A stretch of 64,000 nt of DNA from Paenibacillus sp. PastM-3 (lineage in GTDB: Bacteria > Bacillota > Bacilli > Paenibacillales > Paenibacillaceae), in NCBI RefSeq assembly GCF_029893965.1, contig NZ_JARXXP010000007.1, positions 124,001-188,000 of the forward strand, in the 5' to 3' direction. This document shows positions 29,049 through 38,139 of the stretch, in pieces (positions within the stretch are counted from its first letter, which is position 1; every line of letters begins with the position of its first letter). Made by a program: the position numbers and the translations under genes. Below the pieces are notes generated by a model that saw nothing but the letters and a program-made list of their open reading frames with translations, was not told the DNA's origin and made no database searches.

Positions 29049-29570
29049 ATGGACAAGAAACTGCAAAATACGGACGGTAATTATTTGTTTAACGTCGACA
29101 TCCTGATTAACGCCCGTACCAACCCGCTTGCTCTGCAATATCTGCTTGAAATGCTGAACAACAGCGATAAGGTAACGGACTTTAAAATCGTTTCGGGTCT
29201 TGAGCTGGGAAGAAGCATCGATACGCTGCTCCGCTCAGCCAAAGCGGCTCTGAATCAGGAGTCACCACAGCCGGTACCGTTTAAACTGCCGCCGAAGCCG
29301 GTGAATGAGAAGCCGTTAATTGAAAAGAGAGATAAGCCAAATGCTGCCAAATCCGCTTCCGAAGGGTCTGTAGACGCTTTTGCCAAAATCCGTCATTATA
29401 TTAAAAGCAATCAGCTGGTCCGTCTGCGGACCAACCGGCCAGGCAACCAGGTCTCCATGCCCTGCCGGATTTTGAACTTTGATGAAGCGTCATCTACGAT
29501 CAGTGTCTATCATGTCGACGAAAAACAAGTGTATACCTTTAAAATTTATGAAATTGATGAATTTATGTAA
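29049..29570 (+). CDS. hypothetical two-domain protein
   Basis: A 173-residue protein not recognised as a named family. The first 75 residues look folded (FNVDILINARTNPLALQYLL, then a helix with IVSGLELGRSIDTLLRSAK). Residues 76-110 are a Pro/Lys linker (PQPVPFKLPPKPVNEKP). The last 60 form a small beta-rich domain (RLRTNRPGNQVSMPCRILNF, STISVYHVDEKQVYTFKIYE). There are no membrane spans or catalytic motifs. A GGGGG ribosome site lies at good spacing before the ATG. A strong terminator follows. It is probably a lineage-restricted conserved protein. Confidence 0.75.
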   Translation: MDKKLQNTDGNYLFNVDILINARTNPLALQYLLEMLNNSDKVTDFKIVSGLELGRSIDTLLRSAKAALNQESPQPVPFKLPPKPVNEKPLIEKRDKPNAAKSASEGSVDAFAKIRHYIKSNQLVRLRTNRPGNQVSMPCRILNFDEASSTISVYHVDEKQVYTFKIYEIDEFM

Positions 29571-29590
29571 GGGTATTCTTTACTGTAAAG

Positions 29591-29634
29591 AGCAAACAGG
29601 CACCTCCCGCGGCGCGGGCAGGTGCCTGTTTGCT
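29591..29634. terminator. bidirectional terminator
   Basis: AGCAAACAGGCACCT (29591-29605) pairs perfectly with AGGTGCCTGTTTGCT (29620-29634); the loop region CCCGCGGCGCGGG adds more pairing. It serves the convergent genes at 29049 and 29645. Confidence 0.85.
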
Positions 29635-29644
29635 TGTGGTGACA

Positions 29645-30022
29645 TCAGCTTTTGCGCGACAGGGCCTCCCAGGCCAGACTAACCCATCCGGCGATGAAGC
29701 AGACACCGCCAAGCGGGGTAATGGCTCCCAGGATGCTGATTCCGGATATACTGAGCACATACAGACTGCCGGAGAACAGCACAATTCCCGCTATAAGCAG
29801 CCAACCGGCCCAGCGCAGACGGGCACTCTCCCCCCATTGACCTATCAGTACCGCAATCACAAGCAGGCCAATCGCATGAACCATGTGATAATGAACGCCT
29901 GTCTCATAGACTGCCAGATCGTCGCCGCTGAGCACAGTCTTCAGCATATGAGCCCCAAATGCGCCAATCATCACGGACAGCATGGCCAAGATTGCGCCCC
30001 AGGCCATAAATTTTCGCTGCAT
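29645..30022 (-). CDS. DUF423 family membrane protein
   Basis: About 125 residues with four hydrophobic spans. It shows the DUF423 pattern: LSVMIGAFGAHMLK near the start, YETGVHYHMVHAIGLL, FSGSLYVLSI and GAITPLGGVCFIAGW. B. subtilis YwdK is a member; the function is unknown. The ATG at 30022 is preferred because GAGGAG is 11 bases upstream, while the GTG three codons earlier is only two bases from it. It is a monocistronic membrane protein. Confidence 0.88.
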   Translation of the reverse strand: MQRKFMAWGAILAMLSVMIGAFGAHMLKTVLSGDDLAVYETGVHYHMVHAIGLLVIAVLIGQWGESARLRWAGWLLIAGIVLFSGSLYVLSISGISILGAITPLGGVCFIAGWVSLAWEALSRKS

Positions 30023-30195
30023 TGCAGTCACAACTCCTCTTCATTAAGCTCATCTTATCTTAACTTATTGGTGCCTGTGAATTCCAGCTGGAGGCAACTT
30101 CCGGAATTTTCACCGTTAAACCTTGCTTTTACAGCTGTGTTGTGAAAAAGTGGAAGGTATAGAGTCTTCATCCCCATTTACGAGGAGTGCTTAAT

Positions 30196-30657
30196 ATGGA
30201 TCACCAATATCCGTCCAAAACCGACCTTCAGGGCAATCCGCCGGAGTCCTCTCCGGCCGCAGCAGGCATGCAGCCGGAAACAAACCCGGGATATGCCTAT
30301 CAGGAGAACAAACGCGATTATAAGCATTCCGGACCGGGGATCGCATCCTTCGTGATTGCCCTGGTTACAGTAGTCGGCTATGCCATTTCCTTTGTTTACG
30401 CCGGTATGCAGGCTACCTCTATCCTCAGCAGCAGCAATGATGTGATCAATGATTCTTCGCAGACCATCATGCTGCTCGGACTGACGGTCCTTATTCTGGC
30501 AGCTGTCAATGTAGCCGGTGCAGTTGTCGGTATTATCGGACTTACTCTCCGCAGGCGCAAGAAGGTATTTGCCATTATCGGTACCGTTATTAATGCCCTG
30601 ATTCTGCTCCTGTTCATGCTGATGATCGCTACTGTGCTCGTAAATGCCGGTGCCTGA
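30196..30657 (+). CDS. small membrane protein with Pro-rich cytoplasmic N-terminus
   Basis: About 153 residues. Residues 1-48 are hydrophilic and rich in Pro, Gln, Asn and Tyr. Three spans follow: GIASFVIALVTVVGYAISFV, IMLLGLTVLILAAVNVAGAV and VFAIIGTVINALILLLFMLM. A basic loop RRRKK separates spans two and three, as in DUF4064/DUF4190-like proteins. The start at 30196 is eight bases after GAGGAG; an ATG three codons earlier is too close to it. The function is unknown. A perfect 18-bp terminator follows. Confidence 0.75.
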   Translation: MDHQYPSKTDLQGNPPESSPAAAGMQPETNPGYAYQENKRDYKHSGPGIASFVIALVTVVGYAISFVYAGMQATSILSSSNDVINDSSQTIMLLGLTVLILAAVNVAGAVVGIIGLTLRRRKKVFAIIGTVINALILLLFMLMIATVLVNAGA

Positions 30658-30697
30658 TCCACAGGTCTGCCCAGGTAAGCCATAGGTTTGGTGCAGT

Positions 30698-30735
30698 AAA
30701 AAGGCCGCTGCGGATAAATCCGCAGCGGCCTTTTT
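30698..30735. terminator. 18-bp perfect bidirectional terminator
   Basis: Positions 30698-30715 and 30718-30735 are perfect reverse complements with A and T tracts at the ends. It serves convergent genes on both sides. Confidence 0.9.
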
Positions 30736-30751
30736 GGACCATTCTCAGATG

Positions 30752-31642
30752 TTAACGGTTAACAAGGGAATCCAGTGAAGCATATACATGCGGCCCGAAC
30801 CCTTCCGACGCTTCGCGCTGCGGGATATTCAGCCGGATGATATAGCCTTGGCCGTCAACCTCTTTGACGATATACTGGTCGGTAAGCCCTGAGCCCATGG
30901 CTGTAAGATAGAGCCTCACACCGGACATCCGGCGATCCTGCTCCTCCTGGCTCAGCTTCGTAACCTCTCCCACGGCCGAAAGTGCTTCACGGCCTTCCTC
31001 TTCCAGCGCGTCCAGATTGAAATCGGAAGGCAGCTTGGTGATGTCGGCATAATACCCGGGATCCACCTTCATCGCCAGCCTGCCCGCTGCCTGGTCAAAG
31101 GTGAAGATATCAAAGACATACAGGGAATAGCCGTCTCCTTCGGCCAGACTGGCGGTTTTCTCCTCTTCCATACCTTCGAGGGTAAGCTTGATTACTTTGG
31201 TGGCCGGTAGCCCCTCTTCAGTGGAAGCTTCCCCGCCGTCAGCCTTCTCCAGTCTGGATAACACCCGCTGAACGACTGCAGGATCGCCTTCCACCGGTTT
31301 TTCCACGTATTCTATAATGACGGTATCATCCATTTCAAGCGCTGCAGGCGCGTCTTCAGTACCTGCTCCCAGCTCAAATGCGGTTGGTCCTTCTTCTGTC
31401 TCGATCTCCACGGAATGATTGTCAATCTGGCCGATATAGGTGCCCGTACCCTGAATGGTCTGCTCAGGCTCCGCAGTAGGTGCCGGTGTAGGTGACGCTG
31501 CTGCGGTCTCTGTCTGGACCGGGGCTACGGTTGCCGAGGGTTCGCCGGGTGCTTCTGCCGGGCTCCGGCCGCCGCATGCCGTAATGGCCAGCATCAGGAC
31601 AGCAACGGCTGCGGCTGCCGGAAATGAACGTTGTGATCTCAT
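30752..31642 (-). CDS. secreted lipoprotein of unknown function
   Basis: A 296-residue lipoprotein. A signal peptide ends in the lipobox ITAC (Cys23), followed by a Pro/Ala/Thr/Glu linker (ASPTPAPTAEPEQ) of about 40 residues. The mature part has two segments. Residues about 63-130 form a beta-rich region (GTYIGQIDNHSVEIETEEGP). Residues 150-296 resemble small stress or YjgB-like domains only in general shape (GYSLYVFDIFTFDQ, YADITKLPSDFNLD). It is anchored to the outer face of the membrane. CTAAGGAGG precedes the ATG. It is 126 bases upstream of a convergent-free stretch, so it is probably monocistronic. Confidence 0.75.
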   Translation of the reverse strand: MRSQRSFPAAAAVAVLMLAITACGGRSPAEAPGEPSATVAPVQTETAAASPTPAPTAEPEQTIQGTGTYIGQIDNHSVEIETEEGPTAFELGAGTEDAPAALEMDDTVIIEYVEKPVEGDPAVVQRVLSRLEKADGGEASTEEGLPATKVIKLTLEGMEEEKTASLAEGDGYSLYVFDIFTFDQAAGRLAMKVDPGYYADITKLPSDFNLDALEEEGREALSAVGEVTKLSQEEQDRRMSGVRLYLTAMGSGLTDQYIVKEVDGQGYIIRLNIPQREASEGFGPHVYASLDSLVNR

Positions 31643-31768
31643 GTTGACGGCCTCCTTAGGTTGGCTGGTTTAGTATTGTCTACCCCTATTAACGTTTAAC
31701 CCGCCGGCAGGGTTGCATAAACTTGTTCTGTTTCCTGACCGTATACCCAGATTCCGGCAGGAGTCTGC

Positions 31769-33361
31769 TTAACCGGCACTGTAAGCCACAGCACCGTTGA
31801 TTACGGTCATCCGCACTTTAGCCTCAAGCAGCTCTTCCGCATTCGTAAGGATATCACGGTCTGCAACTGTGAAATCTGCCCGGTAACCGGGCGCTATGCG
31901 CCCCCGTTCCAAAGACTCTCCTGCAGCAGTTGCACTGCCCTCCGTGAACAGCCGGAGCGCTTCCTGCGGACTAAGCTTCTCTTCAGGCAGATAGCCTTCA
32001 TGATGCTCTCCGGGTCTGCAGCGGGTAACGGCGGCATGCATCCCGAGGAACGGGCTCAGCGGCTCGATCGGGGCATCGCTGCCTCCGGCGCAGGGAATGC
32101 CCGCATCCAGGAGCTTCTTCCATGCGTAGAGATAACCGGTTCTGGCCGGGCCGACCCGGTCCAGCACCCATGGAAAGTCGCTCGCTACAAACCGCGGCTG
32201 AATATCGGCAATCAGCCGCATGCCGCGCATTTGACTGACCAGGCTGCTGTTCAGCACCTGGGCGTGTATGAAGCGGTCCGGAAGCGCCGCATCCGGCTGG
32301 AGCGGCACATGCCGCATTGCGGCCAGCGTCATCCGGGCCGCCGCATCGCCGATGGCATGCACCGCCACCGGATACCCCAGCCTGCGGGCAGCGCTGACGA
32401 TGTCATTCAGCGCCTCCTGGGTATGGATCGCGATGCCCGAGGTTTCAGGCGCGTCGCTGTAGGGCTGCTCCAGCAGGGCTGTCCGGCCGCCGATCGCCCC
32501 GTCGGCGAACAGCTTGACCGCGCCAAGCCGCAGCCACTCATCTCCGCTGCCTGCGGCCAGCCCCAGCTGCTCCACCTCCTGCAGATAGGCATAGTAGAGC
32601 AGCTGATGGGTACGGAACAGCAGCCCTTCCTCCCGCAGCTCACGGTGAATGCGCAGCATCGTCTCCACGCTGCCCAGGAAACGCAGGTCCTCCGTGTGGA
32701 CCGCGGTCAGTCCAAGCGAGAGCGCATCCGTGATGCCGCGGCGCACCGCCTGTTTCAGGGCGGCATAATCCGGCGCCGGCTGCACCTCATTGAACGGCTG
32801 GACGGCATCCTCGTAGATCCAGCCGTTCAGCTCGCCTCCGCTGTCGCGGCCGTAAGCGCCGGAGGCACAGTCAGGCGTGGAAGCCGTGACGCCTGCCCGC
32901 CGGAATGCCTCGCTGTTGCCCAGAAAAGCGTGGAAGCAGGTCCGGGTCAGGAACACCGGATGCTCCCGGGTCACGGCGTCCAGCTCAGATATATGCGGAG
33001 CGGCCGCAGGACTGAATTCATTTTCGTTCCAGTTAAGGCCGAGAATCCATTCCCCGGGAGGCGTAACCGCCGCCCGTTCCTTAATGGCTCGCAGCATCTC
33101 CTCCTTGGAGGTCATGCCCGTGAAATCCAGCATGTCCAGCTTCATCCCGTGCATGCCCAGATGAACATGGGCGTCTACAAGTCCGGGCAGGACATGCCCG
33201 CCGTCCCAGTCAATAACCGCCGCCCGGCGCCCGGACAGCTGCAGGGAGAGCTCACTCCCTTTTCCGACAGCCCTGATGAAGCCGTCCTCCGCGAGTACAG
33301 CATCATATCCGGGATAGCCTGCTGCGGCCAGGTTTCCATTTTTGAACAAGGTTAACGTCAT
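31769..33361 (-). CDS. YtcJ-like amidohydrolase (Amidohydro_3)
   Basis: A 530-residue metal-dependent hydrolase of the YtcJ/AepA group. The metal motif HVHLGMHG follows VLPGLVDA (about residue 60). FADGAIGGRTALLEQPY, the central VHAIGDAAARM and a late GGSDAPIEPLSPFLGM (metal-ligand Asp) are in family order. The C-terminal IAPGYRADFTVAD closes the composite beta domain. The substrate is unknown; relatives hydrolyse amides or N-formyl compounds. GGAGCAG precedes the ATG. It is monocistronic and upstream of the lipoprotein on the same strand. Confidence 0.9.
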   Translation of the reverse strand: MTLTLFKNGNLAAAGYPGYDAVLAEDGFIRAVGKGSELSLQLSGRRAAVIDWDGGHVLPGLVDAHVHLGMHGMKLDMLDFTGMTSKEEMLRAIKERAAVTPPGEWILGLNWNENEFSPAAAPHISELDAVTREHPVFLTRTCFHAFLGNSEAFRRAGVTASTPDCASGAYGRDSGGELNGWIYEDAVQPFNEVQPAPDYAALKQAVRRGITDALSLGLTAVHTEDLRFLGSVETMLRIHRELREEGLLFRTHQLLYYAYLQEVEQLGLAAGSGDEWLRLGAVKLFADGAIGGRTALLEQPYSDAPETSGIAIHTQEALNDIVSAARRLGYPVAVHAIGDAAARMTLAAMRHVPLQPDAALPDRFIHAQVLNSSLVSQMRGMRLIADIQPRFVASDFPWVLDRVGPARTGYLYAWKKLLDAGIPCAGGSDAPIEPLSPFLGMHAAVTRCRPGEHHEGYLPEEKLSPQEALRLFTEGSATAAGESLERGRIAPGYRADFTVADRDILTNAEELLEAKVRMTVINGAVAYSAG

Positions 33362-33592
33362 TTATAAGCTGCTCCTTTATTTTTGGAATCTTTTGCTTAT
33401 TAAGAGGAAGAAAAGCGCTGTAGTACGGTTTCTTTACTGCGTCATAAGATCTACCGGAAGCAGGGGCCGGTTCCGCCAAAGAATCAGGTTATCTGGGAAT
33501 CGACCGGACCTCGTACCCCGGAGTGGAAGCCATCCTGAGTTTCTCTAAAAATTTTGCTATGGACAAACCAGTAACCTCATCCTCCCTCATAG

Positions 33593-33967
33593 GCTAATAT
33601 ATCACAAGAAAGATGGCACATCGGAACCTATACCGTAGCCGGGGTAGTCGGCACCATAGTGATCTCAGGTGATTCAGCAGCCAACCATGCCGGCTGGACC
33701 CTTGGCGTCATCTACCAGAACCCGTCGCTGCCTTTCCGCAATATGTCGCTGCGCGCCGGTGCTGTACTGGTCCAATCGACTTCAGCACCTGTGGTCACCA
33801 CCATTACAGGCTTTGCCACCCCTGTAACCGGTGCGCTCGGCGGACGCATTTTGTTCAGTGCACAGGAAGGCGATGCCAACCGTTCCGGTGACCAGGCATT
33901 GTTTGGCCCTACCTCCGCTAACCAGGCTGCGCTGTCCGGTCCCAATAACTTTGCCAACAACTTTTAA
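33593..33967 (+). pseudogene. fragment of a DUF11-type surface protein
   Basis: A 124-codon open stretch bounded by stops at 33590 and 33965, with no start codon or ribosome site before the recognisable part. It reads WHIGTYTVAGVVGT, NHAGWTLGVIYQNPSLPFRN, TGFATPVTGALGGRILFSAQ, EGDANRSGDQALFGPTSA and LSGPNNFANNF. This block is familiar from the N-terminal third of large repetitive DUF11/isopeptide surface proteins of Paenibacillus, where it continues after NNF. Both ends are therefore missing. It is a relic, probably not translated. The rest of 33362-34110 holds nothing recognisable. Confidence 0.7.
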
Positions 33968-34110
33968 GCTACCGCCTGATTATTGATGAGATCGGTGAGT
34001 AAAGACTGTTCACATATCCCCCATCCCCATGAATATACTTTAGTTACAACCCTGTCAGCAGACTAAGGCTTGTGCAGCGACTGATTTATATTTCATGGGA
34101 GGTGGTCATC

Positions 34111-35271
34111 CTGCCGCAATCACCGGAGCCATATGCGTTTGTTGTCTCGAAAGAAGACTGGTCCCTTCACCGTAAAGGCCATCAGGATCAGGAACGTCAC
34201 CAGCAGAAGGTCAGGGAAGCCATCAAGGATAATCTGCCCGACCTGGTTACCGAAGAGAACATTATCATGTCTGACGGCAAGCAGATTGTAAAGGTGCCGA
34301 TCCGCAGTCTGGATGAATACCGGATTATCTATAACTTCCGCAAGCAGAAGCATGTCGGCCAGGGAGACGGAGACAGCCAGGTGGGCGATGTGCTCGGCCG
34401 TGACTCCCAGTCCTCCCAGCCGGGCAAGGGTGACAAGGCCGGCGATCAGCCGGGCCAGGATACCATTGAAGCAGAGGTCAATCTGGAGGATCTGGAGGAC
34501 ATTCTGTTTCAGGATCTGGAGCTTCCGCATCTTGCCCCCAAGGATAAGGAAGAAATTGAGGTCAAGTCGATTGTGTTCAACGATATCCGCAAGAAGGGCA
34601 TGATGTCGAACATCGACAAGAAGCGTACACTGCTGGAGAATCTGCGGCGCAATGCCAGCAGCGGGAAGCCAGGCATTCACAGCATCAGCCCCGATGACCT
34701 GCGCTATAAAACATGGGATGATGTCACGGTCCCTCACTCCAATGCCGTTATTATAGCAATGATGGATACTTCAGGAAGCATGGGGACCTTCGAAAAGTAC
34801 TGCGCCCGCAGCTTCTTCTTCTGGATGACCCGCTTCCTGCGCCGCCAGTACGAGAAGGTCGATATTGTCTTCCTCGCCCATCATACCGAAGCCAAGGAAG
34901 TCAGCGAGCATGATTTCTTCACCCGGGGCGAGAGCGGCGGTACCATCTGTTCGTCAGCCTACCAGAAGGCGATCGAGATTATCGACAGCCGCTACCCTCC
35001 GGCCAAATATAACATCTATCCTTTCCACTTCTCTGACGGGGATAACCTGACCTCCGATAATGAGCGCTGCGTCAAGCTGATCGGCGAGCTGCTGAAGCGC
35101 AGCAACATGTTCGGCTACGGTGAGGTCAACCAGTACAACCGCAGCAGCACACTGATGTCCGCCTACCGCCATCTGAAGCAGGAGCAGTTCATGCATTATG
35201 TCATCAAGGACAAAAAAGAAGTGTATCAGGCGCTCAAGACCTTTTTTGGCAAAAGAATTGCGGCAAAGTAA
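34111..35271 (+). CDS. yhbH: sporulation protein YhbH (UPF0229, VWA domain)
   Basis: About 386 residues of the YhbH/YeaH family, which works with the PrkA kinase during sporulation or stationary phase. The family start block [18 protein letters not shown] is present, then a hydrophilic linker, then a von Willebrand A-like domain with the MIDAS motif MMDTSGSMG and later [11 protein letters not shown]. The best ribosome site, GGGAGGTGG (34098-34106), points to an in-frame CTG at 34111 as start; the only upstream alternatives are GTG at 34072 with a poor site and GTG at 34102 inside the site. No prkA or spoVR gene is in the window. Confidence 0.88.
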   Translation: MPQSPEPYAFVVSKEDWSLHRKGHQDQERHQQKVREAIKDNLPDLVTEENIIMSDGKQIVKVPIRSLDEYRIIYNFRKQKHVGQGDGDSQVGDVLGRDSQSSQPGKGDKAGDQPGQDTIEAEVNLEDLEDILFQDLELPHLAPKDKEEIEVKSIVFNDIRKKGMMSNIDKKRTLLENLRRNASSGKPGIHSISPDDLRYKTWDDVTVPHSNAVIIAMMDTSGSMGTFEKYCARSFFFWMTRFLRRQYEKVDIVFLAHHTEAKEVSEHDFFTRGESGGTICSSAYQKAIEIIDSRYPPAKYNIYPFHFSDGDNLTSDNERCVKLIGELLKRSNMFGYGEVNQYNRSSTLMSAYRHLKQEQFMHYVIKDKKEVYQALKTFFGKRIAAK

Positions 35272-35286
35272 GTATAGGCTTACCTG

Positions 35287-35316
35287 AAACCTCTTCCCTC
35301 CAGGGATGAGGTTTTT
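35287..35316 (+). terminator. terminator of yhbH
   Basis: AAACCTCTTCCCT (35287-35299) pairs with AGGGATGAGGTTT (35302-35314) with one mismatch, followed by more Ts. Confidence 0.7.
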
Positions 35317-35481
35317 GGGCTGAGCGGGGCTGGATCGAGCTGCTGGCGAACGGCAAAAACTGATGGAGGAGGGACCGGAATGAGTCTCGCAAAATGCAGA
35401 TTTTTCAGTGACTAAGAGAAGGAAGAAGCATGACCAGCTGATCCGGGAGTAAGGCTTCAATTACGGCGCATTCTCTTATGT

Positions 35482-35520
35482 AAAAATAGGCCGAAAGCAG
35501 ACATTCCCTGCTCCCGGCCT
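35482..35520 (-). terminator. terminator of the GH4 gene
   Basis: AGGCCG (35488-35493) pairs with CGGCCT (35515-35520) and GCAG with CTGC inside. On the minus strand ATTTTTA follows. The stretch 35317-35481 shows nothing else. Confidence 0.65.
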
Positions 35521-35543
35521 TCCATTCGAATTAGTTCACCTTC

Positions 35544-37049
35544 TTAGTTCACTTTCTCGCGGTCCTTGCCCTTGTCGGATTCACCGGCATTTTTATTGGC
35601 GGCATCGCGGTCCTGCTGCATTTCCTCCACTGTCTTCACTTTCAGGCGTGCTGCTCCTTCGTTGTCTGTACGGGTAGGAATCAGGTTGCCTGAAGCCAGG
35701 CGTTCCTTCGCTGCGGCAATCGCCGTCTTGTACTGCGGCAGCCACTGCTCCCCGGCCACGAGCATCTCATCGACCATCTGCCAGATTTCCTTCGGATTGC
35801 AGACTGCCCCGACCAGCGGGTCCATCATGAACGCCTGGCGCAGCAGCTGATCGTCCCCGTGCACCGCTGCTTCAACCGCCAGACGCTGTACCGATATGCT
35901 GACATTGCAGACCGCAGCCGGACCAAGCGGCAATTCACCGACCAGCGGCATCGAGATGCCGTTATGGTCCACATATCCCGGAGCTTCGATAATAGCATCT
36001 GCAGGCAGGTTGGCGATTACGCCGTTGTTCACAACATTGAAGTGGCCCCGGTATACCCGGCCTGTCTCAAGTCCTTCAATAATATAGGAGCCATGCTCCT
36101 CCCCGCGGTTCTCCGCCGTATACGCAAGTGCAGGATCCTTCATCCAGTTCGGAAAATCCGTCTCGAACCAGTTGCGGCCTTCTGTGCACACTCGCAGGTA
36201 ACCTCCTGTTTCGCCGTTAATCCAGCTGCCCAGATCAATCCAGTCCATAATTTCGCCGCTGCGTTTGCGGTACCATGGCACATATTCGCTTAAGTGGCCG
36301 TTGGATTCCGTGCTGTAGTAACCGAACCGGCGCAGCATATCAATCCGCACCTTCTCTGTCCGGCTGTACTCCGGATGACGCTCGAACGCTTCCAGTAGGC
36401 CTGCCGTCAGATCCTTGCCCTTATGCTTCGCCGAGATATACCAGGTCTGGTGATTGATGCCGGCACAGATAATGTCCACTTCTGATTTCTCCAGCCCGTA
36501 TACCTCGGCAATCTGGTGATGTCCGTGCTGCACGCCATGGCACAAGCCGATCGTCCGGACGCCGCCGTATTTGTTGCAGGCCCAGGTCAGCATGGCCATC
36601 GGGTTGGAGTAATTGAGCAGCAACACATCCGGCGAAGCCACTTCACGGATATCACGGCAGATCTCCAGCATCTCTGCAATTCCGCGCTGCCCGTACATAA
36701 TCCCGCCGGCACACAGCGTATCGCCCACACATTGATCCACCCCGTACTTCAGCGGAATATCCACATCGGTGGCAAAAGCCTCCAGCCCGCCCATGCGGAT
36801 TGTACAAAATACGTACTTGGCATCCTTGAGGGCTTCTCTGCGGTCAGTAGTAGGCTTGATATGGATCGACAGCCCGTTCTCCGCTATATCCCGCTGGCAC
36901 AGCTCGGTGACCATCTGAAGATTGTGGCTGTTAATATCCATAAACGACACTTCAATATTGCTGAATTCCTTTACAGTCAAAAGGTCGCGCAGCAGCCCGC
37001 GGGTAAACCCGATGCTGCCTGCCCCGATAAAGGTCACTTTAAAAGACAT
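35544..37049 (-). CDS. GH4 glycosidase, probable alpha-galactosidase (MelA type)
   Basis: A 501-residue family 4 glycoside hydrolase, an unusual NAD+ and Mn2+-dependent oxidative-elimination enzyme. The nucleotide loop is IGAGSIGFTRG at the start, DINSHNL supplies the acidic residue for NAD ribose, and the metal ligands lie in GLCHGVQHG (Cys) and CAGINHQTWY (His). LNYSNPMAMLTW and CVGDTLCAGG agree with alpha-galactosidase and alpha-glucosidase members. The C-terminal 35 residues are an unusual charged tail. The ATG at 37049 is nine bases from GGAGG; the ATG three codons earlier abuts it. It is downstream of an AraC regulator on the same strand, its likely controller. Confidence 0.88.
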   Translation of the reverse strand: MSFKVTFIGAGSIGFTRGLLRDLLTVKEFSNIEVSFMDINSHNLQMVTELCQRDIAENGLSIHIKPTTDRREALKDAKYVFCTIRMGGLEAFATDVDIPLKYGVDQCVGDTLCAGGIMYGQRGIAEMLEICRDIREVASPDVLLLNYSNPMAMLTWACNKYGGVRTIGLCHGVQHGHHQIAEVYGLEKSEVDIICAGINHQTWYISAKHKGKDLTAGLLEAFERHPEYSRTEKVRIDMLRRFGYYSTESNGHLSEYVPWYRKRSGEIMDWIDLGSWINGETGGYLRVCTEGRNWFETDFPNWMKDPALAYTAENRGEEHGSYIIEGLETGRVYRGHFNVVNNGVIANLPADAIIEAPGYVDHNGISMPLVGELPLGPAAVCNVSISVQRLAVEAAVHGDDQLLRQAFMMDPLVGAVCNPKEIWQMVDEMLVAGEQWLPQYKTAIAAAKERLASGNLIPTRTDNEGAARLKVKTVEEMQQDRDAANKNAGESDKGKDREKVN

Positions 37050-37157
37050 CGTAATCATCCTCCGTATAAGGTTATTCTACCTGTCCATTGTAGCAAGGAG
37101 ACTAACGGAAGCGTAACCAATATCATGACCAGTTTACTGTTAGATTGTCAACAATTC

Positions 37158-38084
37158 TCACTTTTCATCTGTAAACGAGCTGATTTCACTCCAGGAATAA
37201 CGTTCGATGGAGTTACGGTATTCGACTGGAGTGACGCCGGCATACTTTTTGAACAGCAGATGAAAATACTGCCTGCTGCTGATTCCGACATAATCGGCAA
37301 TCTCCGCCACCGGGATCTCACTCTGTCCGAGCAGCATTTTGGCCTTCTCCATCCGCAGCAGATTGAGATAATCCGTCAGCGTCTTGCCGGTCTGTGCCTT
37401 GAAAATGCGGTGCAGATACCCGGGATGTACACTGACGGCCGCTGCGACCTCCTTGACCTGAATGCTGCGGTCATAATTCTGGTGCAGGAATTCGATGGCC
37501 CGCCGTACATAGAGCTGTGAGGGTTGCTGGCTGGCTAACAGCCGTTCACGGCGCAGCCTGGAGAGCCGGAGCAGCAGCTCTACGAACAGCAGCTGAACGA
37601 GGCTGCCTCCCTCCTTGCCATACTGGTCCAGTTCCAGCACCAGCGCCTTCAGCACATGAAAGACTTCCTCCGGATCAGACAGCACGAGGCTGATGAACGG
37701 TTTTTGCAAAAAATCAGCCAGTTCTCCTTCCTCCCGGGCCAGTCTGCTCAGTGACGGAGCAACTCCCTTGTGCTCGGCAAAGCCAAACTCCACATTCAGC
37801 ATCCGGCAGGCGCTGCCCGGTTCAACGATCAGCCGGTGCGGGACACTGGCGTCGAGCATAATCAGCTCACTGCGTTTTAAGCGGAACTGCTCCTCATGAC
37901 CAGCAGCACTGCGGACATCCACCGCGCAGCCCCCGGAAATGACATACATGATTTCCGTCGAGTTATGCTGATGAAACGGCATTGTATATTGATCCCACTG
38001 CTTATAATAGTAAGCAAAAAAATGCGGGCTATATTCCTTCTCCATCAGTGACTGCTGAAACAGGCTCCCGCTCAGCTCATTCAT
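37158..38084 (-). CDS. AraC-family regulator with cupin sensor domain
   Basis: A 308-residue regulator. The N-terminal cupin-like domain (about 20-150: FHQHNSTEIMYVISGGCAVD, LIMLDASVPHRLI) is expected to bind a sugar. The C-terminal pair of helix-turn-helix motifs spans about 200-300 (IQVKEVAAAVSVHPGYLHR; EIADYVGISSRQYFHLLFKK). ATG at 38084, eight bases from GGGAG, is chosen over the adjacent GTG. It lies 108 bases upstream of the GH4 gene on the same strand, so it probably activates that gene in response to an alpha-galactoside or similar sugar. Confidence 0.9.
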   Translation of the reverse strand: MNELSGSLFQQSLMEKEYSPHFFAYYYKQWDQYTMPFHQHNSTEIMYVISGGCAVDVRSAAGHEEQFRLKRSELIMLDASVPHRLIVEPGSACRMLNVEFGFAEHKGVAPSLSRLAREEGELADFLQKPFISLVLSDPEEVFHVLKALVLELDQYGKEGGSLVQLLFVELLLRLSRLRRERLLASQQPSQLYVRRAIEFLHQNYDRSIQVKEVAAAVSVHPGYLHRIFKAQTGKTLTDYLNLLRMEKAKMLLGQSEIPVAEIADYVGISSRQYFHLLFKKYAGVTPVEYRNSIERYSWSEISSFTDEK

Positions 38085-38139
38085 GCTGTTCACTCCCTTC
38101 CATCTTGCAGCCGGTTAGCGGATCTTGGCTCTACTATAG

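Noticed and set aside
28844..29056. N-terminal extension of the DUF1805 frame
   Set aside because: The strong AAGGAGG and GTG at 28843 give the known family length of about 100 residues; the extension overlaps the promoter of the divergent gene.
32000..33355. 451-codon open frame on the plus strand
   Set aside because: It is entirely antisense to the amidohydrolase gene, whose motifs are clear, and its translation is Arg/His/Gln-rich without domains: a GC-driven shadow frame.
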